This document shows, one piece after another, positions 31,129 to 40,266 of a DNA stretch of 64,000 nucleotides; within the stretch, counting starts at the first letter, position 1; every line of letters starts with the position of its first letter. Under the pieces are notes generated by a model. It ran no database searches. It was not told where the DNA came from and saw only the letters and a program-made list of their open reading frames with translations. The stretch spans positions 1-64,000 of the forward strand of contig CAZKTO010000007.1 in assembly GCA_964555685.1 (NCBI GenBank), written 5' to 3'. Source of the stretch: CAZKTO01 sp964555685 (lineage in GTDB: Bacteria > Chloroflexota > Dehalococcoidia > SHYB01). The position numbers and the translations under genes are program-made.

Positions 31129-33690
31129 GTGTTGGCCCACCACCCCCGCCAGCCCATCGGCCTCGCCCTCGTCGTCCTCGCCATCGTGGCGCTCCTCGCC
31201 GGCTGCACGTCCGCCCCGGCCGCGGCCAAGGCGCCCACCCTCCGCATCGATGCGCCTCGGGAGGGAGCGGCGGTTACCGAAGCGGAGGTCGCCGTCAAGG
31301 TCGAGGCGGCCAACGCCCCCAAGGGCAGCCAGTTTCACTACCAGGTCGATGGCATATCCGTCCTCAAGCTGGCCAGGACGCAGATCAAGATCGCTGGTCT
31401 GGGCGCGGGGCAGCACACCGTCTCCGTCGAGCTGCTGGGCCGCGACGGCGCCGCCATCGCGCCGCCCGTCCGGGCCTCCGTGACGTTTCAGTACAGCCCG
31501 GCGAGACCCGGCGCCAAGGCCAGCAAGGACGCTATCGTCGTCCCCACAGCGACGCCCATACCTCCCACGCCCACGCCGCGGCCCACGCCCACCCCCTTCC
31601 CGACCCTCACCCCCACGCCTGCGCCTACGCCTACCCCCACCCCGCGCCCAACGCCCACCACCCGGCCCCCCACCCCCACACCTACCGCGCCGCCCGTCCC
31701 CACGCCCGAGCCCCTGGGCGCCCTGGTCACCCACACGGACGACACCTTCGGCTGGAGCGTCGACTATCCGGAGAAGTGGTTGCCCCGCCCGGGCGACCTC
31801 TCCCAGGGCGAGTTCCTGTTCGCCGCCGCCGGCGAGATCGGCTTCCCCAGGCTCCTCGTTGACCTGGAGTTCGCGGTCAAGCTCGGGACCGTCAAGGAAG
31901 CGGCCGAGACCGCCCTGGAAAGCATCCGCCGCAACGTCGCGGGTCTGCGAGTCCTCGCTGAGGAAACCGTCCGCCTGGACGCCACCACCCAGGCCTACGA
32001 GTACGCCCTGGACCTTCCCTCGGACGAGCTCCCCCTGCGCGGCAAGATGCTCGTCGTCCCTCGTGGCAGCCAGGTCTTCCTCGCCTTCGCCCAGACCATC
32101 CGCTCCGACTACGAGGCGCGCCTGCCCGACCTGGACCGCATGGTTCGCAGCTTCCGCCTCCGCGAGCCCAAGCCCTTCGGCGCTCCCCGCAGCTCCTCCT
32201 TGACGATCGTCGAGGGCTCCCCATCCACCCTCGATCCCCCCCTCATCGGCGACATCGGCGCCTATCAGTACGCCGTCCAGATCTTCAGCGGCCTCGTGGG
32301 GCTCAGCCGCGATCTCAAGGTCGTTCCCGATCTGGCCTCTCGGTGGGAGGTCCAGGCGAACGGCACGACCTACCTCTTCCACCTGCGCCCCGGCATCAAG
32401 TTCCACAGCGGCAGGGCGGTGACCGCCCGGGACGTCAAATACTCCCTCGACCGGGCGGCGAGCCCAGCCCTGGCCTCTCGCGTCACGGGCATCTACCTGG
32501 ACGACATCGCCGGCTTCGCCGAGCGCAGGGCCGGCCTCGCCAACGAGGTCGCCGGCGTCACCGTGGTGAACGATACGACGGTCCAGATTCGCCTGAAGCA
32601 GCCCGTCCCCTTCTTCCTGGCCAAGCTCACGCACCCCTCGGCCTTCGTCCTCAATCGCGAGAACGTCGAGGGGCGCGGGCCCGCCTGGTTCCTCCAGCCC
32701 GATGGCGCTGGCCCCTTCAAGGTCAAGGGCTGGGACCCCGGCGTCGTCATGGTCCTCGAGCGCAACAAGGACCACTGGGACTACGAGCGGAACAAGAACA
32801 ACGTGGAGAACGTCATCATCTGGAACATCGGCGGCAGCTCCCGCGTCATGTATGAGGCCGGCGACGTCGACATCGCCGAGATCGGCGGCGCCGACGTCAA
32901 GCCCATCCAGGACCAGGCTCACGCGCTCAACAAGCAGCTCCGGATCGTCCCCGAGCTGAGCGTCACCTACATCGGCTTCAACCTGCGGCAGGCGCCCATG
33001 GACGACGTCCGGGCCCGGCGCGCCCTGGGCCTCGCCATCGACCGCGACAAGCTCATCGCCGATACCCAGTCGGACACCGTCGAGAAGGCGCGCGGGTTCC
33101 TGCCCGTCGGCATGGAAGGCTACAACACTGGCCTCGCCCCCACGGCCTTCGACGCCAAGGCCGCCAAGGCCCTGTGGGATAGCGTGCTCACCGAGAAGAA
33201 CCTCAAGCTGGACAAGATCGTCTTTCAGGTCGATGGCATCTTCATCTCAAGTCTCCACCGCCAGCTCGCCGACATGTGGAAGGCCGCTCTGGGCGTCGAG
33301 GTCGAGTTCCAGGGCAGTCTTAATGACGACCGGGCCGCGGCCCTCGAGCAGACCGGGGCCCACCTCTTCCTCTTCGGATGGATCGCCGACTACCCAGACC
33401 CCCAGAACTTCGTGGACGTGCTCTTCCACAGCCAGGCGATCAACAACGTGGGACGCTACAAGAACGCGGCGGTGGACCTGATCCTGGAGGAGGCCCGGGT
33501 GCAGCAAGACGCGATCAAGCGGGTCGATGCCTACCGGAACGCCGACTCGCTCCTGCTTCAAGACGCCGCGGCGATCCCCCTGTGGTACTCCCGGAGCTAT
33601 CAGCTGGTGAAGCCGTACGTGCAGGGTTACACCCTGAACGCCCAGCGCGTGCCGGACTACGTCAGCGTGCGCCTGGTCCGGCAGGTATAG
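31129..33690 (+). CDS. Multidomain substrate-binding lipoprotein
   Basis: An 853-residue exported protein. The signal peptide ends at LLAGC, giving a lipid-anchored Cys at about residue 26. Residues 35-125 look like an Ig-like beta domain (TLRIDAPREGAAVTE). Residues 140-195 form a long Pro/Thr linker. Residues 200-345 resemble a PsbP/DUF1795-type domain (FGWSVDYPEKWLP). From about 355 onwards a family 5 solute-binding domain follows (IVEGSPSTLDPPLIGDIGAY). The start is GTG 31129 after GGGAG. Family 5 proteins normally have only the last domain, so this fusion is unusual. It is encoded opposite to the surrounding opp genes. Confidence 0.9.
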   Translation: MLAHHPRQPIGLALVVLAIVALLAGCTSAPAAAKAPTLRIDAPREGAAVTEAEVAVKVEAANAPKGSQFHYQVDGISVLKLARTQIKIAGLGAGQHTVSVELLGRDGAAIAPPVRASVTFQYSPARPGAKASKDAIVVPTATPIPPTPTPRPTPTPFPTLTPTPAPTPTPTPRPTPTTRPPTPTPTAPPVPTPEPLGALVTHTDDTFGWSVDYPEKWLPRPGDLSQGEFLFAAAGEIGFPRLLVDLEFAVKLGTVKEAAETALESIRRNVAGLRVLAEETVRLDATTQAYEYALDLPSDELPLRGKMLVVPRGSQVFLAFAQTIRSDYEARLPDLDRMVRSFRLREPKPFGAPRSSSLTIVEGSPSTLDPPLIGDIGAYQYAVQIFSGLVGLSRDLKVVPDLASRWEVQANGTTYLFHLRPGIKFHSGRAVTARDVKYSLDRAASPALASRVTGIYLDDIAGFAERRAGLANEVAGVTVVNDTTVQIRLKQPVPFFLAKLTHPSAFVLNRENVEGRGPAWFLQPDGAGPFKVKGWDPGVVMVLERNKDHWDYERNKNNVENVIIWNIGGSSRVMYEAGDVDIAEIGGADVKPIQDQAHALNKQLRIVPELSVTYIGFNLRQAPMDDVRARRALGLAIDRDKLIADTQSDTVEKARGFLPVGMEGYNTGLAPTAFDAKAAKALWDSVLTEKNLKLDKIVFQVDGIFISSLHRQLADMWKAALGVEVEFQGSLNDDRAAALEQTGAHLFLFGWIADYPDPQNFVDVLFHSQAINNVGRYKNAAVDLILEEARVQQDAIKRVDAYRNADSLLLQDAAAIPLWYSRSYQLVKPYVQGYTLNAQRVPDYVSVRLVRQV

Positions 33691-33731
33691 CGGCGCGCCG
33701 ATCCGCGTCATCTGCGGGTTGCGCTAAGAAG

Positions 33732-33925
33732 CTATCTGGCTCTGTTGAAACCACTCGCGCCGCGTGTGTTTGTTTGTCATTCCGAGGAGTTCCGATGCCA
33801 TCGGGACGACGAGGAATCTATCGTCTCACAGCGTTAGCGCCGCTTCTCAGCGAGGCGATAGATTCCTCGCTTCGCTCGGAATGACACAAAAACCTATCCC
33901 ACATGATTTCAACAGAGCGAGATAG
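33732..33925. repeat. Nested MITE-like elements
   Basis: The outer inverted repeat pairs 33732-33750 (CTATCTGGCTCTGTTGAAA) with 33907-33925, one mismatch in 19. Inside, TGTCATTCCGAG (33775-33786) pairs exactly with 33875-33886, and the inner arms GAGGAATCTATCG...CGATAGATTCCTC pair again. It looks like one element inserted in another. It ends 3 bp before the OppD-like stop. Confidence 0.75.
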
Positions 33926-33928
33926 TTC

Positions 33929-34948
33929 CTAAGACCCCTCTGCCCCTTGCTCCCTGTCCTTCGTCCCCTCGTACAGCCAGCACCTGGCGTACTGCCCCTC
34001 GCCGACGCGGAAGGCCGGCGGCGAGCGCTGCGCACACGGCGCGAACGCCCGTGGGCACCGGGGATGGAAGCGGCAGCCCGGTGGCGGCTCCACGAGATCG
34101 GGCGGCGCGCCGTGCAGGAACTCCGGCTGCGCCTCGCCCCTGAGCCGCGGGATGCTCCCAATGAGCTTCTGCGTGTACGGGTGCTGCGGCCGCGGGATCA
34201 CGTCGTCGGCGCTGCCCCACTCCACGTGCTCGCCGCCGTACGCCACCACGATGCGGTCGCAGAGGTCGCTGGCGAGGGCTATGTCGTGCGTGATGAACAG
34301 CATCGCCAGGCCCGCCTCTCGCTTCAGGCGCTTGAGCAGGTTCATCACCTGCGCCTGCACGCTCACGTCCAGGGCCGATGTCGGCTCGTCCAGGATCAGG
34401 ATGCGGGGCTCCATCACCAGCGCCATGGCGATCCCCACCCGCTGCTTCATCCCCCCGCTCAGCTCGTGCGGGTAGCGTTGCGCCACCTCCTGCGGCAAGC
34501 CCACCCGCTCCAGCAGCGCCTCCGCCCGCCGCAGCGCCTCCGCCTTCTTGACGTTCGGCTCCAGGAGCAGACGCTCGGCCACCTGGAAGCCCACCCGCAG
34601 CACCGGATTGAGCGTGTGCATCGCCCCCTGCGCCACCAGGGCGATGATGCGCCAGCGGACCTCCCGCCGGAACCGCTCCAGCGGGAGGGCCATCAGGTCG
34701 CGCCCCTCGAACAGGACCTGGCCATCGAAGCGCGCGACGTTATCGGGCAGCAGGCGCATGATGGCCGAGGCCAGGCTCGTCTTGCCGCTCCCCGACTCGC
34801 CGACGACGCCCAGGGCCTCGCCCGGCCCCTCGATGCGGAAGCTGACGCCATCGACGGCGCGCACGGGCCCCCGGGGCGTCGCGTAGTGGAGGGTCAGGTT
34901 GCGGACGTCAAGGAGGGGCGTGGGGCGTGCGGGCTCAGGCGGGCTCAT
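33929..34948 (-). CDS. Oligopeptide/dipeptide ABC transporter ATP-binding protein (OppD type)
   Basis: A 339-residue ATPase with GESGSGKTSLAS (Walker A), LSGGMKQRVGIAMAL (signature), LILDEPTSALD (Walker B) and the C-terminal CRFHPRCP...APC extension. The ATG at 34948 overlaps the permease stop by 4 bp, and MSPPEPARPTPLLDVRNL is the family start. It pairs with the OppF-like ATPase to drive peptide or small-molecule import. Confidence 0.94.
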   Translation of the reverse strand: MSPPEPARPTPLLDVRNLTLHYATPRGPVRAVDGVSFRIEGPGEALGVVGESGSGKTSLASAIMRLLPDNVARFDGQVLFEGRDLMALPLERFRREVRWRIIALVAQGAMHTLNPVLRVGFQVAERLLLEPNVKKAEALRRAEALLERVGLPQEVAQRYPHELSGGMKQRVGIAMALVMEPRILILDEPTSALDVSVQAQVMNLLKRLKREAGLAMLFITHDIALASDLCDRIVVAYGGEHVEWGSADDVIPRPQHPYTQKLIGSIPRLRGEAQPEFLHGAPPDLVEPPPGCRFHPRCPRAFAPCAQRSPPAFRVGEGQYARCWLYEGTKDREQGAEGS

Positions 34949-36381
34949 CGCACCCTTCTCAGCCGCGGGTTGACCACCGGCTCCATCCCCAGCGAGAGGA
35001 ACATGAACGTGAGGGCCGTGATGATGATGAGGACGCCCGGCGGGATCACCCACCACCAGTAGCCCAGGTAGACGGCGCCCGTCCGAAAGCCGCTCTCCAG
35101 GATCTGGCCCCATGTCGGGATCGAGGGATCGCCCAGGCCCAGGAAGCTCAGGCCGGCCTCCGCCAGGATCGCCGCCGGCGCGAAGAAGATCATCTGGGCG
35201 ATGACGAAGGGCGCTATCTGCGGGAAGATGTGCCGCGCCATGATCCGCCATCGCGACGCCCCCAGCGTCACGGCCGACTCCACCAGCTGCCCCGACCGCA
35301 CCTGGAGCACCATCGAGCGGACGAGGATCGTCAGGCCCGGCCAGCTAAAGGCCACGAGGAACAGGATGATGAGGGAGAGGTTGGAGCCCACGACGAAGAC
35401 GAAGAAGATGAGCAGCGGCAGCAGCGGCACGTTGTTCACGATATCGGCCAGGCGCTGGATCACCATGTCCGTGGCGCCGCCCGTGTAGCCGCTGATGATC
35501 CCCAGCGACGCGCCGATGGCCGTCGTCATGACGGAGGCCACGATGCCGATGATCAGCGCCACCGGCAGCCCGAAGAGCAGCCCCGAGGCGAGGTCTCGCC
35601 CGACGGCGTCCGTCCCCATGAGGCCGTACACGGACCCGCCGGCGACGAGCTGGACCGGCCCCACCTCGTCGTGCGCGTCGTTCAGGGTGGCGGTCAGGCG
35701 GAACTCGTAGCGGCCGGGCAGGATGCGCAGGCCCTCGGGCGCGGCCGGGTCCGGAACGCCGAAGAGCGCCCGGGCCGCCGCCACGCGCAGCGTCTCCCGC
35801 GAAACGTCCGCCCCATAGACGTCGCGGAAGAGGTCGCCCAGAGCCGCCGCGACGGACGGGTCGTTGGTGAGCGCCACGCGGAAGGGCTCGTCGTGGAAGC
35901 GCCGGTAGGGTGCGCCCTCGTCCGGGCGCGGGCCCCGCACCCCCTCCCGGAGCAGCACGGCCTCCGTCCCATCGGGCCGCGTCACGCCGATGGTCAAGAC
36001 CGGCGGCCGGCCCTGGAACGTGATGCCGGAGACGGCCAGGCTCGTGAAGGTCGGCGGCTTGTCGTACGTGAAGTCGAGGGGCAGGCGGTAGGTCCGGTCC
36101 TCCCCCGCCCCCGATGGCTGCACCTCCGCCGGCTGCTGGGCCCGCACCTTCGAGTGGCGCACCCGGTCCGAGCCGGGGAAGAGGTTCGCCCACGATGGCG
36201 GCGCGGCCTTGGGGTTGTCGGCCCACCGCGCGGGGTCGGACCACTCCCTCCGGCCCCAGTCCAGCGGGAAGCGGGCCAGGGCGTAGACTGAGAGGGCCAC
36301 GAGCACCACGAGCAGGGCGACGCCCGCCTTCCCCGGGAACGAGGCCAGCAGCTCGCGCAGCACGCCGCGACCGTCCGTCAC
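34945..36381 (-). CDS. OppC/DppC-type ABC permease with a large extracytoplasmic insert
   Basis: A 478-residue inner-membrane permease; OppC proteins are usually about 300. One membrane helix (VALLVVLVALSVYALARF) is followed by about 230 mostly soluble residues, then the normal core: GTDAVGRDLASGLLFG, helices, the EAA loop GASRWRIMARHIFPQ and AILAEAGLSFLGLGDP. GTG 36381 overlaps the OppB-type stop by 4 bp and its own stop overlaps the next ATG. The insert includes VSRETLRVAAARALFGVPD and may sit in the periplasm-equivalent space to contact the solute-binding protein. Confidence 0.9.
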   Translation of the reverse strand: MTDGRGVLRELLASFPGKAGVALLVVLVALSVYALARFPLDWGRREWSDPARWADNPKAAPPSWANLFPGSDRVRHSKVRAQQPAEVQPSGAGEDRTYRLPLDFTYDKPPTFTSLAVSGITFQGRPPVLTIGVTRPDGTEAVLLREGVRGPRPDEGAPYRRFHDEPFRVALTNDPSVAAALGDLFRDVYGADVSRETLRVAAARALFGVPDPAAPEGLRILPGRYEFRLTATLNDAHDEVGPVQLVAGGSVYGLMGTDAVGRDLASGLLFGLPVALIIGIVASVMTTAIGASLGIISGYTGGATDMVIQRLADIVNNVPLLPLLIFFVFVVGSNLSLIILFLVAFSWPGLTILVRSMVLQVRSGQLVESAVTLGASRWRIMARHIFPQIAPFVIAQMIFFAPAAILAEAGLSFLGLGDPSIPTWGQILESGFRTGAVYLGYWWWVIPPGVLIIITALTFMFLSLGMEPVVNPRLRRVR

Positions 36382-37436
36382 GTATACCTCACCCTCGGGT
36401 CCAGCACCACGTACAGGACCTCCAGCGCCAGCCGCGCGACGACGTACAGCAGCGTGAAGACGAACGTCAGGGCCACGATGACGGCCTCGTCGGGCGTCCC
36501 CGATACGGCCTCGAAGTAGAGGCGGCCCATGCCCTTCCAGTTGAAGATCGTCTCCACGAGGATCGAACCGCCCAGGGAGCCGGCGAGACCCAGGATGAGC
36601 CCCGTCACGATGGGGGGCGCCGCCACCCGCAGGATGTGCCGCCGCGTCACGATCCCCTCGGGCAGCCCCTTGGCCCGCGCCATGGTCACGTGGTCCTCCT
36701 GCGCCACGTTCATCGTCATGGTTCGGACGGAGTAGATGTAGGGCCCCACGCTCACCAGCACCAGGGTCAGGACCGGCAGGATGGAGTGTTGGAGGAGGTC
36801 GCCGAACCGGCTCAGCCCTCCCTCCGGCGGCGGCGTGCTGTACATCCCGCCCGAGGGCAGCACGTTCAGCTTGAACGCGAAGATGAGGATCATCAGGATG
36901 CCCAACCACCACGCGGGCGTGGCGAAGGAGATGGCTGAGAAATAGGAGACGGCCCGGTCCGTCTTGCTCCCCACCCGAGTCGCCAGCCGCACGCCGGCCA
37001 GAAGGCCGATGGCCGCCGTGATCACCAGGCTGGTCGTGAGCAGCAGCGCCGTGTTCGGCAGCCGCTCCAGCACGATGTCCGAGACCTTCCGGCTGCCGTC
37101 GAAGCTCTTGAGCGTCCGGGCCTCGCCCAGGTCCAGGGTGAGGACGCGCAGCACCGTCTTGGGGAGCCGGCGCACCCAGCTCTTGTCCAGGTCGTAGAAC
37201 CGGATCAGGTCCTGGCGCCGGGCGTCCAGGGTGCGCTCCAGCTCCTCGGGGTCTCGGATCGTCTGGGTGAGGCTCGTGCGCAGCCCCCGGATCTCCTCAC
37301 CCACGGTGGCCTTGAGGAGCCGGTCGGAGAAGCCGGTGGCCCCCAGGGTGACGACCAGGAGCACCAGGACGATCAGGAGCACCCCGGCGAGGGTGACGGC
37401 CCGGAAGGCCAGCGGCCGCAGGTACGACTCTGTCAT
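36378..37436 (-). CDS. OppB/DppB-type ABC permease
   Basis: A 352-residue permease with an N-terminal helix, then ERLPNTALLLTTSLV, SAISFATPAWWLGILMILIF, VRTMTMNVAQEDHVTMARAKG (EAA loop region) and GGSILVETIFNWKGMGRLY. ATG 37436 gives the family-like start MTESYLRPLAFR. That ATG lies inside a repeat (GTCATTCTGA...GAAGAATCTG) and no good ribosome-binding site precedes it; a start at 37499 is in frame. It is the first permease gene of the operon. Confidence 0.9.
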   Translation of the reverse strand: MTESYLRPLAFRAVTLAGVLLIVLVLLVVTLGATGFSDRLLKATVGEEIRGLRTSLTQTIRDPEELERTLDARRQDLIRFYDLDKSWVRRLPKTVLRVLTLDLGEARTLKSFDGSRKVSDIVLERLPNTALLLTTSLVITAAIGLLAGVRLATRVGSKTDRAVSYFSAISFATPAWWLGILMILIFAFKLNVLPSGGMYSTPPPEGGLSRFGDLLQHSILPVLTLVLVSVGPYIYSVRTMTMNVAQEDHVTMARAKGLPEGIVTRRHILRVAAPPIVTGLILGLAGSLGGSILVETIFNWKGMGRLYFEAVSGTPDEAVIVALTFVFTLLYVVARLALEVLYVVLDPRVRYT

Positions 37437-37579
37437 TCTGAACGAGTCTTCGAGTGAAGAATCTGGGCGGGGGTGCGGCTCTTCCTTTTGGCCCAGCACT
37501 ACATATGCATCAGGGCGTTATCGCTGCTCAAGAGACAAGGAACAGGGTGCAAGGAACAAGGGACCGGGATTAGTGCTCC

Positions 37580-37730
37580 GTTCCATAATGACGTTGCGTC
37601 TATTGTCACCCTGAGAAGCACTTCGTTCCACTCAGGATAGAGTCCGCGACGAAGAATCTGGGGTGGGGCCCCTCCCCAGATTCTTCGTCCTTCCCTGGAA
37701 GGACTCAGAATGACATGGTTCTTATGGAAC
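37580..37730. repeat. Nested MITE-like element
   Basis: GTTCCATAA (37580-37588) pairs with 37722-37730. Inside, GTCACCCTGAG (37605) and CTCAGAATGAC (37704-37714) are imperfect terminal repeats, and a 16-base arm GACGAAGAATCTGGGG (37648-37663) pairs exactly with 37674-37689. Outside lie GGAACAAGG-type repeats. The 37,437-37,779 interval holds no gene. Confidence 0.75.
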
Positions 37731-37779
37731 AGGGCAATTAGCCGCTCTTGTTCCCTGTTCTTTGCTCCTCGTTCCTGCC

Positions 37780-40263
37780 TTATGGCCGGACCTCCAGGTC
37801 CACCTGGCGCTCGGCGAGGCTCGCCACGTCGTCGCTGTAGGCGGCCAGCACCAGCTGGTAGAGGCCGGGCTGCAGCCCGGCCGTGGCGGCGCCCTCGATC
37901 TTGACCACGAGCCGGCCCGCGGCGCCGGGAGTCGCCTCGCCCGTGCGGACCACCTTCCCCGCCGCCGGGTCGAAGAGGATGTACCGGACGCCTACCTTGC
38001 CGGGACCCGTCACCGTCACCGAGACCTCCGTGTCCCGGCCCGCGCGGACGGGGCCCGCGTCCACGCGCTGGATCTCCAGGCGCGGCGCGTTGCCCAGGAA
38101 GAAGTCGCCGGGCTTGAACGGATAGCTCGGGTCGCGGAAGGCCGTGATCTCCGCGAACTGGGCCGGCGGGTCGTACCGGCTCAGGAAGAAGGGCCCGTTG
38201 CTGATGACCAGGAGCCCGTACCGCTCGAACCAGTCGATGGCGGCCTTGTAGCGCGCCAGCGCCTCATCCGGGCTCACCAGGGCGCGGTTCCCGATGGTGA
38301 AGTAGCCCGCCGGGACTGACCGCTCGCTCTGGAAGCGGCGCAGCGTGCGCTCCACCAGGCCGGCGTCGCGCCGCTGGACCAGGCTCAGCCACGTCACGTT
38401 GAACCGGGCCGCGGCGGTGTCGCTATAGGCCGCGCGCCGCTGGCCGAACACCAGATCGTCCATGGCGGCCAGGACCTCCCACGGCATCCCCAGGCCCGTG
38501 GGCGCCGCGTAGGCCCCGATCTGGCTCTTCTCGAAGTGCCAGAAGTCGACGTAGACCTCCAGCCGGTCGTTCTCCAGAATCCGGTAGCCGCGGAACGTGT
38601 TCAGGTACGGCCGCGCCGTCACGCCCAGCGCGAACTCGATGCGCGACTTGTCGGGGTCGAAGGCCAGTTCGTACCCCTGGGCGATGGAGTAGATGGCGTC
38701 CGCCATGGTGATCGGCTGGCCGTGGTGCCATCTGGCGCTGAGGTACTTGGAGAGATCGTAGACGGCCCTGCTCGTCGCCCGGACCCCCGGCCCCACCTCC
38801 TTCCATCGGTCGGCCTGGGCGTCCCAGATGATCGCGTCGGGCGGGACGGGCAGCTTGCCGCTGGGCCCGGCCGTCTCCACCTCGAACGTGGCGCGGTACG
38901 GCACGGGATTGCCGCTGAACGGGTGGTTCACGATGAGCGGGTCCGTCAGGTGGCGCCAGATATCGTTGCTGTACAGGTCGCCGAAGCCGCCTACGGGGTT
39001 CCACGTGGTGCGCTCCGTCCAGACCCACAGGTTCCCCAGCGCCAGATCCTCCTTGCCGGGGATATACGCCTCCCGGATGGAGCGCTGCGTCTTGGGCCCG
39101 GCCACCAGGTCCTCGGTGATCCCCTGGACCTTGCTCTGGACCGGGAAGCTGTTCTGGACGGTGGTCACCCACACCCGCACCGACTCGTCCAGGGCGATCT
39201 CCGTCATGCGGCGGTAGAGCTCATTGCGCTCGTCCAGGCTGGCGAAGTTGCCCGTGAAGAGGCGCTGGCCCAGCTCGTCGAGGGTCTTCTGCTCGTACTG
39301 CCAGAAGCCGGACTCGCGCCAGCCGGGCATGTTCCCCTGCCACGGCGCGGCGAAGGAGTTGATGCCGCTGAAGTCGTACCGCTGGGGCGCGCCCCGGCTC
39401 CAGCCCTCGGTGTACAGGTGCCACTCCAACGCCTGCGGGTCGGACGAGTAGACGGCCAGCACCGCCGGCGCGAACTGCTGGTAGCTCGGCGCGACGGTGA
39501 AGCCCGCCCGCTCCAGCTCCGCCCGGACCAGGTCGCCGATCTCCCGCCGCTCGTCCTCCACGCGCACGATGAACTTGAGCCGCACCGGCTGCCTCTGGAA
39601 CTCCCACCGGCCTCCCACGAGCTGCGCCCCCGCCTTGGTCATCTCCCGCTGGATGATGCCGCGCGCCCGCTCCGGATCGTACCGATAGTCCGAGCTCTTC
39701 ACCACGTCGAACACGGTCAGGAAGTCGAAGTCTGTGGGGCTCAGATGCGTCAGCATGGGCAGCGCGGCCCCCCGGTAGATCTGGCTGACGATGAGGTCCC
39801 GGTTCACCAGGTACTGGACCGCCTGGCGGACCTCCTTGATGGCGAAGGGGTTCAGCTGCCCCGCGGGCGCCGGAGCCGGGTTCAGCACGAGCGATATGGT
39901 CGTCGCTGGGGCCTCGACCAGGCGCACGCCCTCCTTGTTGCGAAGCTCGCGGGCGGCGTTCGTCTTGAGACTGAAGAGGTAGGCGTCCATCTGGCCGGCC
40001 TGGAAGTCCAGCGGCGCCCGGTCCACGTCGAAGGCCTTGAAGAGGATGCGCTCGGCGGCCGGCCCCGGCTTGTTGTGAGGCGGCGTGTAGCGGGCGGGCG
40101 GCGCTGCCGTGACGGTGGCCAGCGGCGTCCGCGGAGCGACGGTGGTGGGCCCCGGCCGGGGCGTCCCCGGCGTCTCCTCGCCGCCTCCTCCGCCCGCGCA
40201 GGCCGCGACGATCAAGGCCGCCGCGACAGCGCCGAGCATCGTCTTGGAAAGTTGGAGGCGCAT
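37780..40263 (-). CDS. Large substrate-binding lipoprotein of the Opp operon
   Basis: An 827-residue exported lipoprotein (signal ending AALIVAAC, Cys at residue 22) with a short Pro/Thr linker. The binding-protein core shows APATTISLVLNPAP, NPFAIKEVRQAVQYLVNRDLI and PYDFSGIN-like GAPQRYDFSGINSF. Two solute-binding-like halves and a C-terminal beta domain (AGRDTEVSVTVTGPGKVGVR) make it longer than the usual 550. The order of halves is unusual. It lies 343 bp upstream of the permease genes and is probably their dedicated binding protein. Confidence 0.87.
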   Translation of the reverse strand: MRLQLSKTMLGAVAAALIVAACAGGGGGEETPGTPRPGPTTVAPRTPLATVTAAPPARYTPPHNKPGPAAERILFKAFDVDRAPLDFQAGQMDAYLFSLKTNAARELRNKEGVRLVEAPATTISLVLNPAPAPAGQLNPFAIKEVRQAVQYLVNRDLIVSQIYRGAALPMLTHLSPTDFDFLTVFDVVKSSDYRYDPERARGIIQREMTKAGAQLVGGRWEFQRQPVRLKFIVRVEDERREIGDLVRAELERAGFTVAPSYQQFAPAVLAVYSSDPQALEWHLYTEGWSRGAPQRYDFSGINSFAAPWQGNMPGWRESGFWQYEQKTLDELGQRLFTGNFASLDERNELYRRMTEIALDESVRVWVTTVQNSFPVQSKVQGITEDLVAGPKTQRSIREAYIPGKEDLALGNLWVWTERTTWNPVGGFGDLYSNDIWRHLTDPLIVNHPFSGNPVPYRATFEVETAGPSGKLPVPPDAIIWDAQADRWKEVGPGVRATSRAVYDLSKYLSARWHHGQPITMADAIYSIAQGYELAFDPDKSRIEFALGVTARPYLNTFRGYRILENDRLEVYVDFWHFEKSQIGAYAAPTGLGMPWEVLAAMDDLVFGQRRAAYSDTAAARFNVTWLSLVQRRDAGLVERTLRRFQSERSVPAGYFTIGNRALVSPDEALARYKAAIDWFERYGLLVISNGPFFLSRYDPPAQFAEITAFRDPSYPFKPGDFFLGNAPRLEIQRVDAGPVRAGRDTEVSVTVTGPGKVGVRYILFDPAAGKVVRTGEATPGAAGRLVVKIEGAATAGLQPGLYQLVLAAYSDDVASLAERQVDLEVRP

Positions 40264-40266
40264 CGC

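Noticed and set aside
31545..31720. Tandem CCCACGCCC-like repeats, considered as a CRISPR or VNTR
   Set aside because: They encode the Pro/Thr linker of a lipoprotein, with irregular period and no spacers. No CRISPR array was seen anywhere.
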